A DNA stretch of 64,000 nucleotides from Clostridiaceae bacterium BL-3 (GTDB lineage Bacteria; Bacillota; Clostridia; Clostridiales; Clostridiaceae): assembly GCA_902809985.1 (NCBI GenBank), contig CADDXC010000001.1, positions 1,054,001-1,118,000 of the forward strand, given 5' to 3'. Numbering within the stretch: the first letter of the stretch is position 1; each line of letters opens with the position of its first letter. The translations under genes were made by a program, and so were the position numbers. The notes under the pieces were generated by a model. That model searched no databases. It saw only the letters and a program-made list of their open reading frames with translations, and had not been told where the DNA came from. Below are positions 54,665-63,612 of this stretch, in pieces.

Positions 54665-55216
54665 TTAATCTGAAATAATATTGTCTATAGGTATATCATG
54701 TTCTTCTCTGGGAACCTTATCTAAAATCTGAAAACTGTATGCAAGGGCTATCTTCTTGGAATCCTTTCTAGTCATCTTTAGAAATCTGTCATAATATCCT
54801 CCTCCATAGCCTATTCTTCCTCCCTCTTTGTCAAAAGCAATACCTGGTATATAGCATAGATCTATTGTAGACTCATCCATCCTTAAATTTATATTTTCAG
54901 GCTCAAGTATTCCATAGGCACCACTTTTCAGTTCATTGAAATGGTTTATTTTTACCGCTATCATTCCCTTTTCCCTGGATATTGTCTTTGGAACAGAGAC
55001 ATTTTTGCCATCTCTTAGAGCCCTTTTTATAATTCTATGAGTATCAACTTCAGTTCCAAAACTGACGAATATAAATAAATTTCCAGCTTTCCGATATTCT
55101 TCACTTAGTAAAACTTTTTCAAATATTATATTGTCCAATGCCCTCTTTTTAATTTCAGGCATACTATCTCTTTTTTCTTTGATTTTTTTTCTGATATCTT
55201 CTTTATTCATCTGCAT
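54665..55216 (-). CDS. 5-formyltetrahydrofolate cyclo-ligase
   Basis: 183 aa, ATP-dependent conversion of 5-formyl-THF to methenyl-THF. KEDIRKKIKEKRDSM at the N-terminus, FVSFGTEVDTHRII (about 50-63), and the nucleotide/substrate loop GIAFDKEGGRIGYGGGYYDRFL (in part; about 127-146). Its ATG overlaps the hprK stop by ten bp. In an acetogen-like cell it would serve one-carbon metabolism. Confidence 0.93.
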   Translation of the reverse strand: MQMNKEDIRKKIKEKRDSMPEIKKRALDNIIFEKVLLSEEYRKAGNLFIFVSFGTEVDTHRIIKRALRDGKNVSVPKTISREKGMIAVKINHFNELKSGAYGILEPENINLRMDESTIDLCYIPGIAFDKEGGRIGYGGGYYDRFLKMTRKDSKKIALAYSFQILDKVPREEHDIPIDNIISD

Positions 55217-56130
55217 GGTCTTTTTTTCTCCAACTCTTTTATTCTCTTGCTGATTACATCTACTGGAGTTATGCTTGACATAAGACTATATCTGTAATTT
55301 GCTGCGGCAGCTTCAACTATGACAGCCAAATTTCTTCCAGGCCTTATAGGAACCTTTAGCTTTCTCACAGGAACATTTAAAATATTCATGTATTCCTTGT
55401 CTATTCCAAGCCTGTCGTAATTCTCATCTTCCTTCCACTGCTCCAGATATATTACAAGGTTGACATTTTTGGTCTTAAGTACAGAACTCAACCCATAAAG
55501 TGCAGGGACATCAATAATTCCCATTCCCCTAACTTCTATCATTCCCGCTGTAATATATGGTGAAGTCCCGTGAAGTACTCCATTTATCTGTTTTATATCC
55601 ACTGCATCATCCGCTACTAACCTGTGTCCTCTTTTTATAAGTTCCAGCGCAGTTTCACTTTTGCCTATTCCACTCTCACCAGTTATAAGTATACCTATGC
55701 CGTATACATCCACTAACACCCCATGAAGCCTGGTTTCAGGTGCCAGCTTATCATCCAAATAGTTCATCAGTTTATTTATGAATCTCGTCGATATACTATC
55801 AGTTCTAAGTATCCATCTTTTATTAGAAAGGGCACTTTCTAAAAATTCTTTATGTGGTGGTAAATTTCTAGTAATTATAGTACAGGGATTATAAAATTCA
55901 AAATATTTTTCCAATCTTTTTTTCCTGAGTTCTGACTGCATCGCATCTAAGAAACTCCATTCAGCTTTACCCACTATCTGAACTCTTTTATTTGCATAAT
56001 AATTGTAAAATCCGCTGAATTGAAGTCCTGGTCTATTTATATCACTTTCAGTTATTTTATTTATTTTGTCTCCTTTAGTTATAACTTCCAAATTCAAGTC
56101 CTCTATAATATCTTCTACCGTTACTGGCAT
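55207..56130 (-). CDS. hprK: HPr kinase/phosphorylase
   Basis: 307 aa. The C-terminal kinase domain has Walker A ITGESGIGKSETALELIKRG (about 147-166), the VADDAVDIKQ motif, and the signature VRGMGIIDVPALYG (about 197-210). It phosphorylates HPr on Ser46 in response to glycolytic intermediates, driving carbon catabolite control. Start: ATG 56130 after AAGGGGTGA; an ATG at 56154 precedes that site. It sits at the downstream end of a transferase/iron-sulfur gene set rather than next to lgt as is common elsewhere. Confidence 0.94.
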   Translation of the reverse strand: MPVTVEDIIEDLNLEVITKGDKINKITESDINRPGLQFSGFYNYYANKRVQIVGKAEWSFLDAMQSELRKKRLEKYFEFYNPCTIITRNLPPHKEFLESALSNKRWILRTDSISTRFINKLMNYLDDKLAPETRLHGVLVDVYGIGILITGESGIGKSETALELIKRGHRLVADDAVDIKQINGVLHGTSPYITAGMIEVRGMGIIDVPALYGLSSVLKTKNVNLVIYLEQWKEDENYDRLGIDKEYMNILNVPVRKLKVPIRPGRNLAVIVEAAAANYRYSLMSSITPVDVISKRIKELEKKRPCR

Positions 56131-56154
56131 TTTATCACCCCTTAGTTGGATCAT

Positions 56155-56868
56155 CTAGTCTTTATTTTCCATAAGTTTTTTTGAATTGTCAACCTCTGTT
56201 ACGGTTAAATCATTTTGAAGTTTATTGAAGGTGATTTTTTTCTTAATAAAATAGGATACTAAAACAAGAGCACCCAAAAGAGCCGAAGCCAGAACAAAAT
56301 TTAAAGAATTTATATTTTGTGACTTATCTCCTAAATTTATAAATACAAATACCCCGGGTATTATCCCTATTGTAGTGGCTATAAGAAAATCTTTGAATTT
56401 TATTTTAGAAAGGCCGGCTCCATAACTTATTATATCAAAAGGCACCAGTGGTATCAATCTCAATATAAATACTATTAAGAAGCCCTCTTTTTCAACTCCG
56501 TCTTGGAACCATTTTCCCCTGCCCCTGACCAATTTATTTACTATATCCTTTCCCAAAAACCTGGCTATATAAAAAGATAGAGCTGCTCCTAAAACAGCCC
56601 CAATAATAGTATATATCATACCATAGAACACTCCAAAAACCATTCCGCTGGCTATGGCAAGTAAAGCATTGGGAAAAAGTGTAAGAGGTACAAAAGTAAA
56701 CATTATTATATAAACTACAGGTGCAAGCATCCCAAAAGAACTTATATAAGCTTTTATGTTAGAGGCACTGCATTTATGCAGCAGGTCGCATTTAAAACAT
56801 ATCACTGCGGCAGATATAATTAAAATTGCAATCAGTATTTTCAGCAATATAGTTTTCTTTTTGTTCAA
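56155..56868 (-). CDS. TVP38/TMEM64 (VTT-domain, DedA superfamily) membrane protein
   Basis: 237 aa, about six hydrophobic segments (for example 9-26, 47-75, 80-105, 160-180, 190-210). VTT-domain hallmarks: FPNALLAIASGMVFGVFYGMIYTIIGAVLGAALSFYIARFLGKD (in part), LIPLVPFDIISYGAGLSKIKFKDFL (in part). Members are thought to move lipids or lipid carriers across the membrane. Start is TTG 56868, overlapping the upstream gene by four bases (TTGA). It may serve the transport step of the five-gene transferase set. Confidence 0.9.
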   Translation of the reverse strand: MNKKKTILLKILIAILIISAAVICFKCDLLHKCSASNIKAYISSFGMLAPVVYIIMFTFVPLTLFPNALLAIASGMVFGVFYGMIYTIIGAVLGAALSFYIARFLGKDIVNKLVRGRGKWFQDGVEKEGFLIVFILRLIPLVPFDIISYGAGLSKIKFKDFLIATTIGIIPGVFVFINLGDKSQNINSLNFVLASALLGALVLVSYFIKKKITFNKLQNDLTVTEVDNSKKLMENKD

Positions 56869-58007
56869 ATCCTATATCCTCCTCTCATGATTTTATATCT
56901 ATTCATCCAACTTTTATAAAGGCTTGTTTTGCCAGGTACCTCACGTTTGGAATCCCACTTACCTCCAAATATTAAATCCAAAAGGTGCAGAGACTTTTTC
57001 CCTCCCATAGACATGGATTCTCTACAGCTGGCACAATACGTAAGTAAATAATCGGTGCTGCCGGAGTTGGCTGTATCTTCCATAACCTGCATGGATATAT
57101 CTGGATTCGTTGTAGAAACCATTCCTCCCATACCGCAGCAGTGAGTATGTTTTCCATAATGCAGTGATTCCACTACTTTATATCCAAGTTCATCTACAAT
57201 ATATCTTACGCTGTTTTGAATATCTTCCCTATACCTAGTTACACATGAATCCTGAATTGAAAAGACTATATCACTGCTCTTTCCTATACCTTTTGCCTCC
57301 TGAGGTAGTCCAATTTTTGCCAGCAGGTTCCAAAGTGAAATTATATTTTGATTCAATCCGCATTCTTTAAGAAGTAAAAAACAGGACTGGCAAGCTGTAA
57401 CTATCTCTAGAGCACCGGAAGAATCTGCCATTCTTTTTAATTTTGTAATTTTCTGCTTGTAACTTTCCTCCTCCCCGATAATTTTGGAAGGCTTTCCGCA
57501 GCATTCTATAATCATTGCTGTCTCGGGAAAATCTTTTTTGAGGTATTCAAGAGTTTTGAATACAAGCTCTGGATTATAAGCACAAAGACTGCATCCAGGC
57601 ATAAAGAGCCTTTTAATCTTTTTATGGGATTCATCTCCCAAAATACCGCTAAAAAATCTTGAAAAACTTAATGTTTGATGCATATGCACGGATCTATGGC
57701 CTTTCATGGGAGATACTCCTCCGTTATTTTCCACTGCATATTTTCTGATATTCATAAATACATCACCCAAATCCAAATTCTCCGGGCATACTGATTTACA
57801 AGTTTTACACATGCTGCAGGAATAAGGTATATATAAATTCATACTTTTTTCTTCTACTGCACTTTTAAATAGAGATCTGGGATTTTTACAAAAATATCTA
57901 AGCATCTCACATTGTTTCATGCATGCACCACATTTTACACACCTATTTCCTGTGCTTTTCAACTCATTTAAAATATTTTCATCCAATTCAATGGGCTTAT
58001 TTACCAT
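56865..58007 (-). CDS. (Fe-S)-binding CCG-domain oxidoreductase
   Basis: 380 aa, HdrD/GlpC-like. The N-terminal 2[4Fe-4S] ferredoxin has CVKCGACMKQC (about 23-33) and CSMCKTCKSVC (about 61-71). Two CCG domains follow, with IECCGKPSKII plus ACQSCFLLLKEC (about 160-215) and HTHCCGMGGMV plus TYCASCRESM (about 290-335), which can hold a noncubane cluster. It could pass electrons to a flavoprotein or a disulfide. Its start overlaps the kinase gene upstream by seven bp. Redox role within the cluster is inferred. Confidence 0.9.
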   Translation of the reverse strand: MVNKPIELDENILNELKSTGNRCVKCGACMKQCEMLRYFCKNPRSLFKSAVEEKSMNLYIPYSCSMCKTCKSVCPENLDLGDVFMNIRKYAVENNGGVSPMKGHRSVHMHQTLSFSRFFSGILGDESHKKIKRLFMPGCSLCAYNPELVFKTLEYLKKDFPETAMIIECCGKPSKIIGEEESYKQKITKLKRMADSSGALEIVTACQSCFLLLKECGLNQNIISLWNLLAKIGLPQEAKGIGKSSDIVFSIQDSCVTRYREDIQNSVRYIVDELGYKVVESLHYGKHTHCCGMGGMVSTTNPDISMQVMEDTANSGSTDYLLTYCASCRESMSMGGKKSLHLLDLIFGGKWDSKREVPGKTSLYKSWMNRYKIMRGGYRI

Positions 58008-59005
58008 AAATTCACCTCTAGATTTTTCAGAAAATCCAAACTTAGGTATTCCTCTATCTTTTTCAATGTATCCTCGTTCTTTATATTCTTTTCCGGATTC
58101 TTATATTGAATCCATGCATAGGCACACCAGGAAAGTGCCCTTAGATACAGATAAGGTTTATATAGATGTACTCTCTCCTTTATATCTCTTTTGCCATTTT
58201 TCAATTTGCCTTCGTATATAGTGAGAAATTCATTTATTTCTTCTTTGCTAAAAAGATAAGATGATTTCCACAATGTAGTGGTTTTTGCCAGAAATTGAGT
58301 TAAATCCTGACAGGGATCACTTATAACTGGTTTTTCCCAGTCTATAAGATAATACTCTTTCCCACCTATAATAAAATTATTTGAGTTGACCTCCGTATTA
58401 TTTATCACATGCCATTTGTCATCCATGAAATATTTCTCCCTATAACTATTATCTTCAGCCTTTTGCAAAAACTTATAGAAGAAATTTTTTTGTTCTCTAT
58501 TGACTAGAGGAGATGACATAAAATCTTTAAGCCATTTTTTAGATTCCAGTACTCTGCTGGAAAAAATTTTGTCTTCCACTATAAAAATTTTTTCATCATC
58601 TTCAGTTAAGTCTATAGAGTGAATCCTGCCAAAAATATCTGCAGCTTTTTCTAGATCCCTTTTATAATTTAAAGGTACACCTTCTAGGAATTCCATAATT
58701 AAAATTCCATAATTCAAAAGTTTTCTACTATCATCTACGTAATATACTTCAGGCGTAACTCCGCTTACTTTAAGTCTTTTAAGTGCATTGAATTCATATA
58801 AAATCTGATGTTTAAGCTCTAATTGACTCCCTGTATTTACTCTAAACACATATTTTTTATTTCCATATTTCAGTATGTAATTTATATTATATTCTCCCTG
58901 TGCCAAAAAATTAATGGAATAGTTTCCATCTATGCCTATTTTCCTCAATTCCTTATTTTTATTTATGTAATCCTCTATTTTATATATTAATTTATCTTTT
59001 AACAT
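58001..59005 (-). CDS. APH/choline-kinase-fold phosphotransferase
   Basis: 334 aa. N-terminal kinase lobe INFLAQGEYNINYILKYGNKKYVFRVN (in part; about 16-42) with the ATP-binding Lys-like region; IPILIMEFLEGVPL-like stretch GILIMEFLEGVPLNY (about 95-109). The catalytic loop, usually HxD...N, reads NNTEVNSNNFII (about 203-214): Asp is replaced by Glu while the Asn is kept; the metal Asp is in YLIDWEKPVISDP (about 220-232). It may phosphorylate a small alcohol. Start: ATG 59005, seven bases after AAGGAG; an earlier TTG precedes that site. Second-to-last upstream of the two transferases. Confidence 0.85.
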   Translation of the reverse strand: MLKDKLIYKIEDYINKNKELRKIGIDGNYSINFLAQGEYNINYILKYGNKKYVFRVNTGSQLELKHQILYEFNALKRLKVSGVTPEVYYVDDSRKLLNYGILIMEFLEGVPLNYKRDLEKAADIFGRIHSIDLTEDDEKIFIVEDKIFSSRVLESKKWLKDFMSSPLVNREQKNFFYKFLQKAEDNSYREKYFMDDKWHVINNTEVNSNNFIIGGKEYYLIDWEKPVISDPCQDLTQFLAKTTTLWKSSYLFSKEEINEFLTIYEGKLKNGKRDIKERVHLYKPYLYLRALSWCAYAWIQYKNPEKNIKNEDTLKKIEEYLSLDFLKNLEVNLW

Positions 59006-59031
59006 ATTAACTCCTTTTAAATATAACAAAG

Positions 59032-59742
59032 CTAACTATTTGTATTGATTTTGATTTTGTGGTATTTACTAAATAAGATGTCATTTATAAATTTGTAGGT
59101 ATTTTGAGGAAAAATTTCCCACTTTATAGTTCTGTCCTTCATCTTATCCCTAAATTTCATTAAATCCTCTTTAGTATCTATATCACAACATTTACATGTA
59201 AATCCAACTGTTATATTATTTCTATTTGCAATATCTATAGTACCCTCAATCACTGACTTTTTTCCCCAGTTTATGCTGCTTGAAAATATTTGTGAATTTC
59301 TTTTTTTCATACCTATCAAGTAGTATCCTCCATCCTCTGTCGGCCCCAGACATAGATCCTTATCTTCCAATACAGAAAAGGCTCTGGCTATATTGGATGG
59401 CTGTATTTCTGGTATATCAGTTCCTATCAAAGCTACTTTTTTATATCCTTTGTGCAGTACAGTATCTATGGCATTGTCCATTTTATCTCCCAAATCACCC
59501 CCAATTTGAGGGAATGTATCAATATACTCTGGAATCATATCCTTCATGTAAGATAAATCTTCTTTTGGAGTATATGTAAGGTATATATCCGTGTCATTGA
59601 CCAACCTACTGCACACTTTGAAAATATCCATTAAAAATTGGATATGAAGTTTGGCACATTCTTCGCCTGTTAAAATTTCCATCAATCTAGTTTTGGTTTT
59701 ACCTGGAATAGGTACTCTTGTCATAAGTATGAGTGCATTCAT
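59032..59742 (-). CDS. CofC-like nucleotidyl/glycosyl transferase (TIGR04282 type)
   Basis: 236 aa GT-A fold. MNALILMTRVPIPGKTKTRLM (in part; residues 1-21) carries the NTP-binding RxPxPGxxKTRL motif; KKVALIGTDIPEIQPSNIARA (in part) is the acidic metal region; LGPTEDGGYYLIGMKK (about 130-145) is the signature of this family, which has been described as 'transferase 1, rSAM/selenodomain-associated'. Start: ATG 59742 after GGAGGAG; it overlaps the next upstream gene by 44 bp. No radical-SAM partner is in the window. Confidence 0.88.
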   Translation of the reverse strand: MNALILMTRVPIPGKTKTRLMEILTGEECAKLHIQFLMDIFKVCSRLVNDTDIYLTYTPKEDLSYMKDMIPEYIDTFPQIGGDLGDKMDNAIDTVLHKGYKKVALIGTDIPEIQPSNIARAFSVLEDKDLCLGPTEDGGYYLIGMKKRNSQIFSSSINWGKKSVIEGTIDIANRNNITVGFTCKCCDIDTKEDLMKFRDKMKDRTIKWEIFPQNTYKFINDILFSKYHKIKINTNS

Positions 59743-60418
59743 CCATACTCCTCCTATACATTTCATTTAATTTTTCTGATGAAACACCTAGAAAATACAG
59801 TATCCTGAGTTTATGCATTAATATATGGGTTTTAATAGGACCACTTTTTTTAAATCTTCTTGCAGAAGTTCCAATGCCATATCTGAGCAGCTTCATTTTT
59901 CCTATTTTCCTTAATCTCAATGATATTTCTAAATCTTCCATAATATCTATGTCTGCATATCCTCCTAATTTTTCAAATACATCTTTTCTAATGAACATTC
60001 CCTGATCCCCGAAATATATTCCAAGTTTTCCTGCTCTAATATTTGAAGTAGTGGATATGTATCTCATAAATAGTGTATTGCAATCATAAAAATAAAGGGA
60101 AAACCCTCCTCCTATAATTTCATCCTCTTCAATAGCTTTTTCTATGTAGCCAATTGAATTAGGATCTACAATTGAATCTGCATGTAAAAACCATAGTATA
60201 TTCCCTCTAGCATATTCTGCACCTTCATTCATCTGCCTTGCTCTTCCTCTTTCACTAGACAGTACCTTTGCACATTTTCTCACTGTTGACACAGTATTAT
60301 CTGTACTCTCTCCATCTACAAAAATTATCTCTTTTTTTCCCTTCACTTTCTCCAACATTGTTAAAAATGCTTTTATATTTTTACCCTCATTTAATACAGG
60401 AATTATTATTGAAACCAT
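59699..60418 (-). CDS. Family 2 glycosyltransferase (TIGR04283 type)
   Basis: 239 aa. MVSIIIPVLNEGKNI at the start, EIIFVDGESTDNTVS (about 31-45), LWFLHADSIVDP (about 75-86, with a DXD-like HAD) and FGDQGMFIRKDVFEKLGGY (about 135-153) place it in the group called 'transferase 2, rSAM/selenodomain-associated'. The start is ATG 60418 (a GTG and a TTG lie just upstream). It is the first gene of the set, and its end overlaps the TIGR04282-type gene. Confidence 0.9.
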   Translation of the reverse strand: MVSIIIPVLNEGKNIKAFLTMLEKVKGKKEIIFVDGESTDNTVSTVRKCAKVLSSERGRARQMNEGAEYARGNILWFLHADSIVDPNSIGYIEKAIEEDEIIGGGFSLYFYDCNTLFMRYISTTSNIRAGKLGIYFGDQGMFIRKDVFEKLGGYADIDIMEDLEISLRLRKIGKMKLLRYGIGTSARRFKKSGPIKTHILMHKLRILYFLGVSSEKLNEMYRRSMDECTHTYDKSTYSR

Positions 60419-60645
60419 TTTAATCACCAAATCAAAATTATACTTCTTATTTTAATTATAACTTTTTTGTATACAGAACCCTAATTATTATAGCTATTTA
60501 AAATACTTATAGTAAGTTATATTATTATTTCTTATCAAAATTTATTATCTGCTATTAATACATGCAAAAAACTTTTAGACATTATTTTATTTTAGTAATT
60601 TTTTCCATAGCACTTTATACCAATATATACAGACACATTTTTCTT

Positions 60646-60688
60646 TTTTCCACATTTTCTCCACAGAATAATCCACACCTTATCTACA
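60646..60688 (+). repeat. Four phased DnaA-box-like 9-mers
   Basis: TTTTCCACA (60646), TTCTCCACA (60657), TAATCCACA (60669) and TTATCTACA (60680), all in the same direction, each one mismatch from the DnaA box TTATCCACA, with start-to-start spacing of 11, 12 and 11 bp. They lie in the 387-bp gap between a minus-strand glycosyltransferase gene and a plus-strand Spo0E-like gene. The rest of this gap is AT-rich, with nothing else recognised. Confidence 0.7.
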
Positions 60689-60805
60689 GAAATTATGTTT
60701 ATTTTTGTAATATACTGTATTTTATTGGCTAATAAAAGATATGTTTATTTTATTATTATCTGGTAAAATATAAGAGGAGTAAAGTTACCTTATGGGGGAA
60801 TAGCG

Positions 60806-60970
60806 ATGAAAAATGATTTAGCAAATTTAGATATCGAGATAAATAATCTAAAAGAAACTCTATATCTGCTGATGAGAAACAGTAATCTTACAGACGAAAC
60901 AGTAGTTAAATGCAGTGAAAAACTGGACAAGTTAATTTTAGAATACCAGAGGAAAAACACTTTTGGTTAG
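60806..60970 (+). CDS. Spo0E-like aspartyl-phosphate phosphatase
   Basis: 54 aa, below the usual ORF cutoff. Two short helices: LDIEINNLKETLYLLMRN, then TDETVVKCSEKLDKLILEYQ. The second contains the Spo0E motif, normally SQxLD, here SEKLD (Gln to Glu). Spo0E-family proteins remove the phosphate from Spo0A~P and delay sporulation. ATG 60806 follows GGGGGAA. The single-gene unit lies 117 bp downstream of DnaA-box-like repeats, which suggests a link to replication. Confidence 0.82.
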   Translation: MKNDLANLDIEINNLKETLYLLMRNSNLTDETVVKCSEKLDKLILEYQRKNTFG

Positions 60971-61076
60971 ATATTTTTAATTTTATAAACTACATATTCA
61001 TTTCATTTAAATTTTAAAAGCTCTATTCCTTGGACTTGATTTTAAAAATCTATATAACTTTTTACTATAATAAAAA

Positions 61077-61095
61077 TAGGGGGCTGAGCCCCTAC
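61077..61095 (-). terminator. Terminator after helD
   Basis: On the minus strand TAGGGGCTCAGCCCCCTA makes a GC-rich stem with a short loop (and one extra C), followed by TTTTTATT, 70 bp past the helD stop. Confidence 0.6.
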
Positions 61096-61164
61096 TTCTA
61101 AAACTAAAGTTAGAAATTCATATATAAACTCGTCTATTTTTTAAATTTTTCTCATAAGGTTGGT

Positions 61165-63468
61165 TTATTTATAAAAACTTTCAATAATCTTTGATATTTT
61201 GCCTGAGTAAAATATGTACTCCATGTGAAGGGCTCTAGTGAGAGCTACGTATAATATCTTCTTATCCAATTCATTTTCGGTATAATTTTCCTCATTGCAA
61301 TTGTAAATTATAGTGCAGTCAAATTCCAACCCTTTTGTCATATAGGAGGGAATTATCATTTTATCTTCTTTCAATACATTATCATTTTCTTTGACTAAAT
61401 TCCAATTGTAAGCACTGTACTTTTTTAAATAATCTCTAATTTTTTTACATTGGACAGAAGTTTTTCCTATAATGGCTATAGTTCTTTTATTACTGTCATG
61501 AACTTTTTTCACTATTTTATCTAAACTTTTACTGAAATCTCTATTGTTTATAAATTTAAGTATTTTAGGAGAATCTCCATGTCTTAAAACAGGTACTGCC
61601 GGTATTAGATTACTTTTTTGAAGCTCAAGTATCTTATTGGCAAATTCTATTATTTCTACTGTAGAACGGTAGCTTTGAGTCAGCTGAAAATATCTTGTGT
61701 TGACTCCAAAAATATCCTGTATAATATCATTCCAGTCAGATATACTTCTATAATCATATATACCTTGGGCAAGATCACCCACTATAGTCATAGAACCGCC
61801 TGTACTTATTTCCTTTAAGACAGTCATTTCAAAACTGCTGTAATCTTGAGCCTCATCCACAACCAGGTATTTAAATCTGAACTTTTCGGGTATTCCATCT
61901 ATTTTGAATTTCAAATAGCAAAGAGCTGCTAAATCATCACTATCAATTACGTTATTCTGTTTATTTGCCTGTATTTCATTTACCAGGTCGTTCCAGCGAT
62001 TCCTGGAAACTTTTTTACTTATGATCTTTTCAAATACATCCTTGTCCGTTAGAAATTTTTCATAGAGCTTAGATGTATCGACTTCAGTCCACCTATTGAA
62101 ATAATCCTCAAAATTTTTCTTCGATTGAATTATTATATATTCTTTCTTTTCATCTCTTTCATCGTAGATAAATCTAATTTTATTTCTCCTACCTGCGCTG
62201 TCTTTCATAGTTTTTTTTAATCTGGCAATTTTATAATCATATAGAAAATCTATTTTATCCATTATTTTATGTATTTTATCATCTATCTTCAACTCGAAAT
62301 ATTTTTTTATCTTATATTTTTTTTGATTTTCAGGCAAATATTTCATATCCTTCGTGTATAGCCTGTATATTTCCCTACTGTCAAATAAAATATAATCATC
62401 TACTTTTATATCACTTATATCTAAATCCTTTTCCCCAATATATTTTATGTAATCGTCAATTAATTTCCTGTATAAAATACTCCCCCTTATACGGCTGTTG
62501 TAGATCATGTTTTTTTTAGAAAAACATTGTTTATTTTCAAGTATATCTGCCAATTTCTTATCTTTGGTGTATATTTTACATTTAATGTGCAGTATTTTAC
62601 TGCACAGTTCTTCAAAAGTCATTTGCTTTACATTGTCTACTCCCAGATCCGGAAGTACATCTGATATATAACTTAAAAAAAGCTTATTGGGAGCTATAAC
62701 CAAAACGTCTTTTCCACCTAGTTTATCTTTATATCTGTAGAGTAAATATGCCAGCCTATGAAGGGCCACTGTAGTTTTGCCGGAGCCTGCAGTTCCCTGA
62801 AATATAAGAGTGGTATTTTTTTCTGCTCTTATTATATCGTTCTGCTCTTTCTGAATAGTTGCCACCACATCTTTGAGCCTGTTATTCACACTTTGATTTA
62901 AATTTACTTTTAGAAATTCATCTACCAGTGGATTGCCCTCTTCATTGTCAGATTTAAGTAATATCTCGTTTACTCCATCATCAAAGGCATCTTTTAAGTT
63001 ACCATTTTCAATCAAAAATTTCCTCTTTAAACTGAGTTTTCCACTTATCACTCCAACAGGAGACTTGTAAAATGTATCTCCTTCTACACCACTGTAATAT
63101 AAATCCGCCAGGGGAGCCCTCCAATCAATTACTTTTTCATCTCCATTTTCTACATCTCCAAGCCCAAATTTGCCTATATAGAAAGTCTCTTTTTCGCTCT
63201 TGTATTCTCTAAAATCAATTCTTCCAAAATAAGGTTTTTCTTTGCTTTCTTCGTATTTTTCAAGACTTTTATGGGTGATATTATAAAGTTTTTCCTTTGT
63301 ATCCAGTTCTTCATTATACTTTCCCCTAGACTGCTTCCTCAAGTCCTCTATACTCATCTTTAATTTTTTGTCATTTTGCTGTATATTTTTTATTTCTGAT
63401 TCCAACCATTTTAAAGTGTCCTTCAAATGTTCCTTTTCAATTTCCATTTCACTAGAATCTATAGACAT
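61165..63468 (-). CDS. helD: HelD-like RNA-polymerase-recycling helicase (UvrD/Rep superfamily 1)
   Basis: 767 aa. N-terminal coiled coil (EMEIEKEHLKDTLKWLESEIKN; 7-55) as used by HelD to reach into RNA polymerase; YIGKFGLGDVENGDEKVIDWRAPLADLYY segment (in part) is typical of the family. Walker A TAGSGKTTVALHRLAYLLY (about 227-245), DEAQDYSSFEMTVL (about 535-548, motif II), GDLAQGIYDYRSI, QLTQSYRSTVEI, and the C-terminal YMTKGLEFDCTIIYN and LYVALTRALHMEY. In Bacillus HelD frees stalled polymerase from DNA. Stands alone, minus strand. Confidence 0.93.
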   Translation of the reverse strand: MSIDSSEMEIEKEHLKDTLKWLESEIKNIQQNDKKLKMSIEDLRKQSRGKYNEELDTKEKLYNITHKSLEKYEESKEKPYFGRIDFREYKSEKETFYIGKFGLGDVENGDEKVIDWRAPLADLYYSGVEGDTFYKSPVGVISGKLSLKRKFLIENGNLKDAFDDGVNEILLKSDNEEGNPLVDEFLKVNLNQSVNNRLKDVVATIQKEQNDIIRAEKNTTLIFQGTAGSGKTTVALHRLAYLLYRYKDKLGGKDVLVIAPNKLFLSYISDVLPDLGVDNVKQMTFEELCSKILHIKCKIYTKDKKLADILENKQCFSKKNMIYNSRIRGSILYRKLIDDYIKYIGEKDLDISDIKVDDYILFDSREIYRLYTKDMKYLPENQKKYKIKKYFELKIDDKIHKIMDKIDFLYDYKIARLKKTMKDSAGRRNKIRFIYDERDEKKEYIIIQSKKNFEDYFNRWTEVDTSKLYEKFLTDKDVFEKIISKKVSRNRWNDLVNEIQANKQNNVIDSDDLAALCYLKFKIDGIPEKFRFKYLVVDEAQDYSSFEMTVLKEISTGGSMTIVGDLAQGIYDYRSISDWNDIIQDIFGVNTRYFQLTQSYRSTVEIIEFANKILELQKSNLIPAVPVLRHGDSPKILKFINNRDFSKSLDKIVKKVHDSNKRTIAIIGKTSVQCKKIRDYLKKYSAYNWNLVKENDNVLKEDKMIIPSYMTKGLEFDCTIIYNCNEENYTENELDKKILYVALTRALHMEYIFYSGKISKIIESFYK

Positions 63469-63612
63469 AGTATCCCTTCTCCCACTCCTGTACTTACTGT
63501 ATAAGATATTATATAAATTTTATATTTAACATTATAACATGTCAGAACCACAAGAAGGAAATATTACAAATCTCTTTTTACTAAGTTAGGACATTTTCTT
63601 ATATTTGCGCAA

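Noticed and set aside
60646-60688. Chromosomal origin (oriC)
   Set aside because: DnaA-box-like repeats are present, but there is no dnaA, dnaN, rpmH or other origin-linked gene nearby and no obvious AT-rich 13-mer unwinding array.
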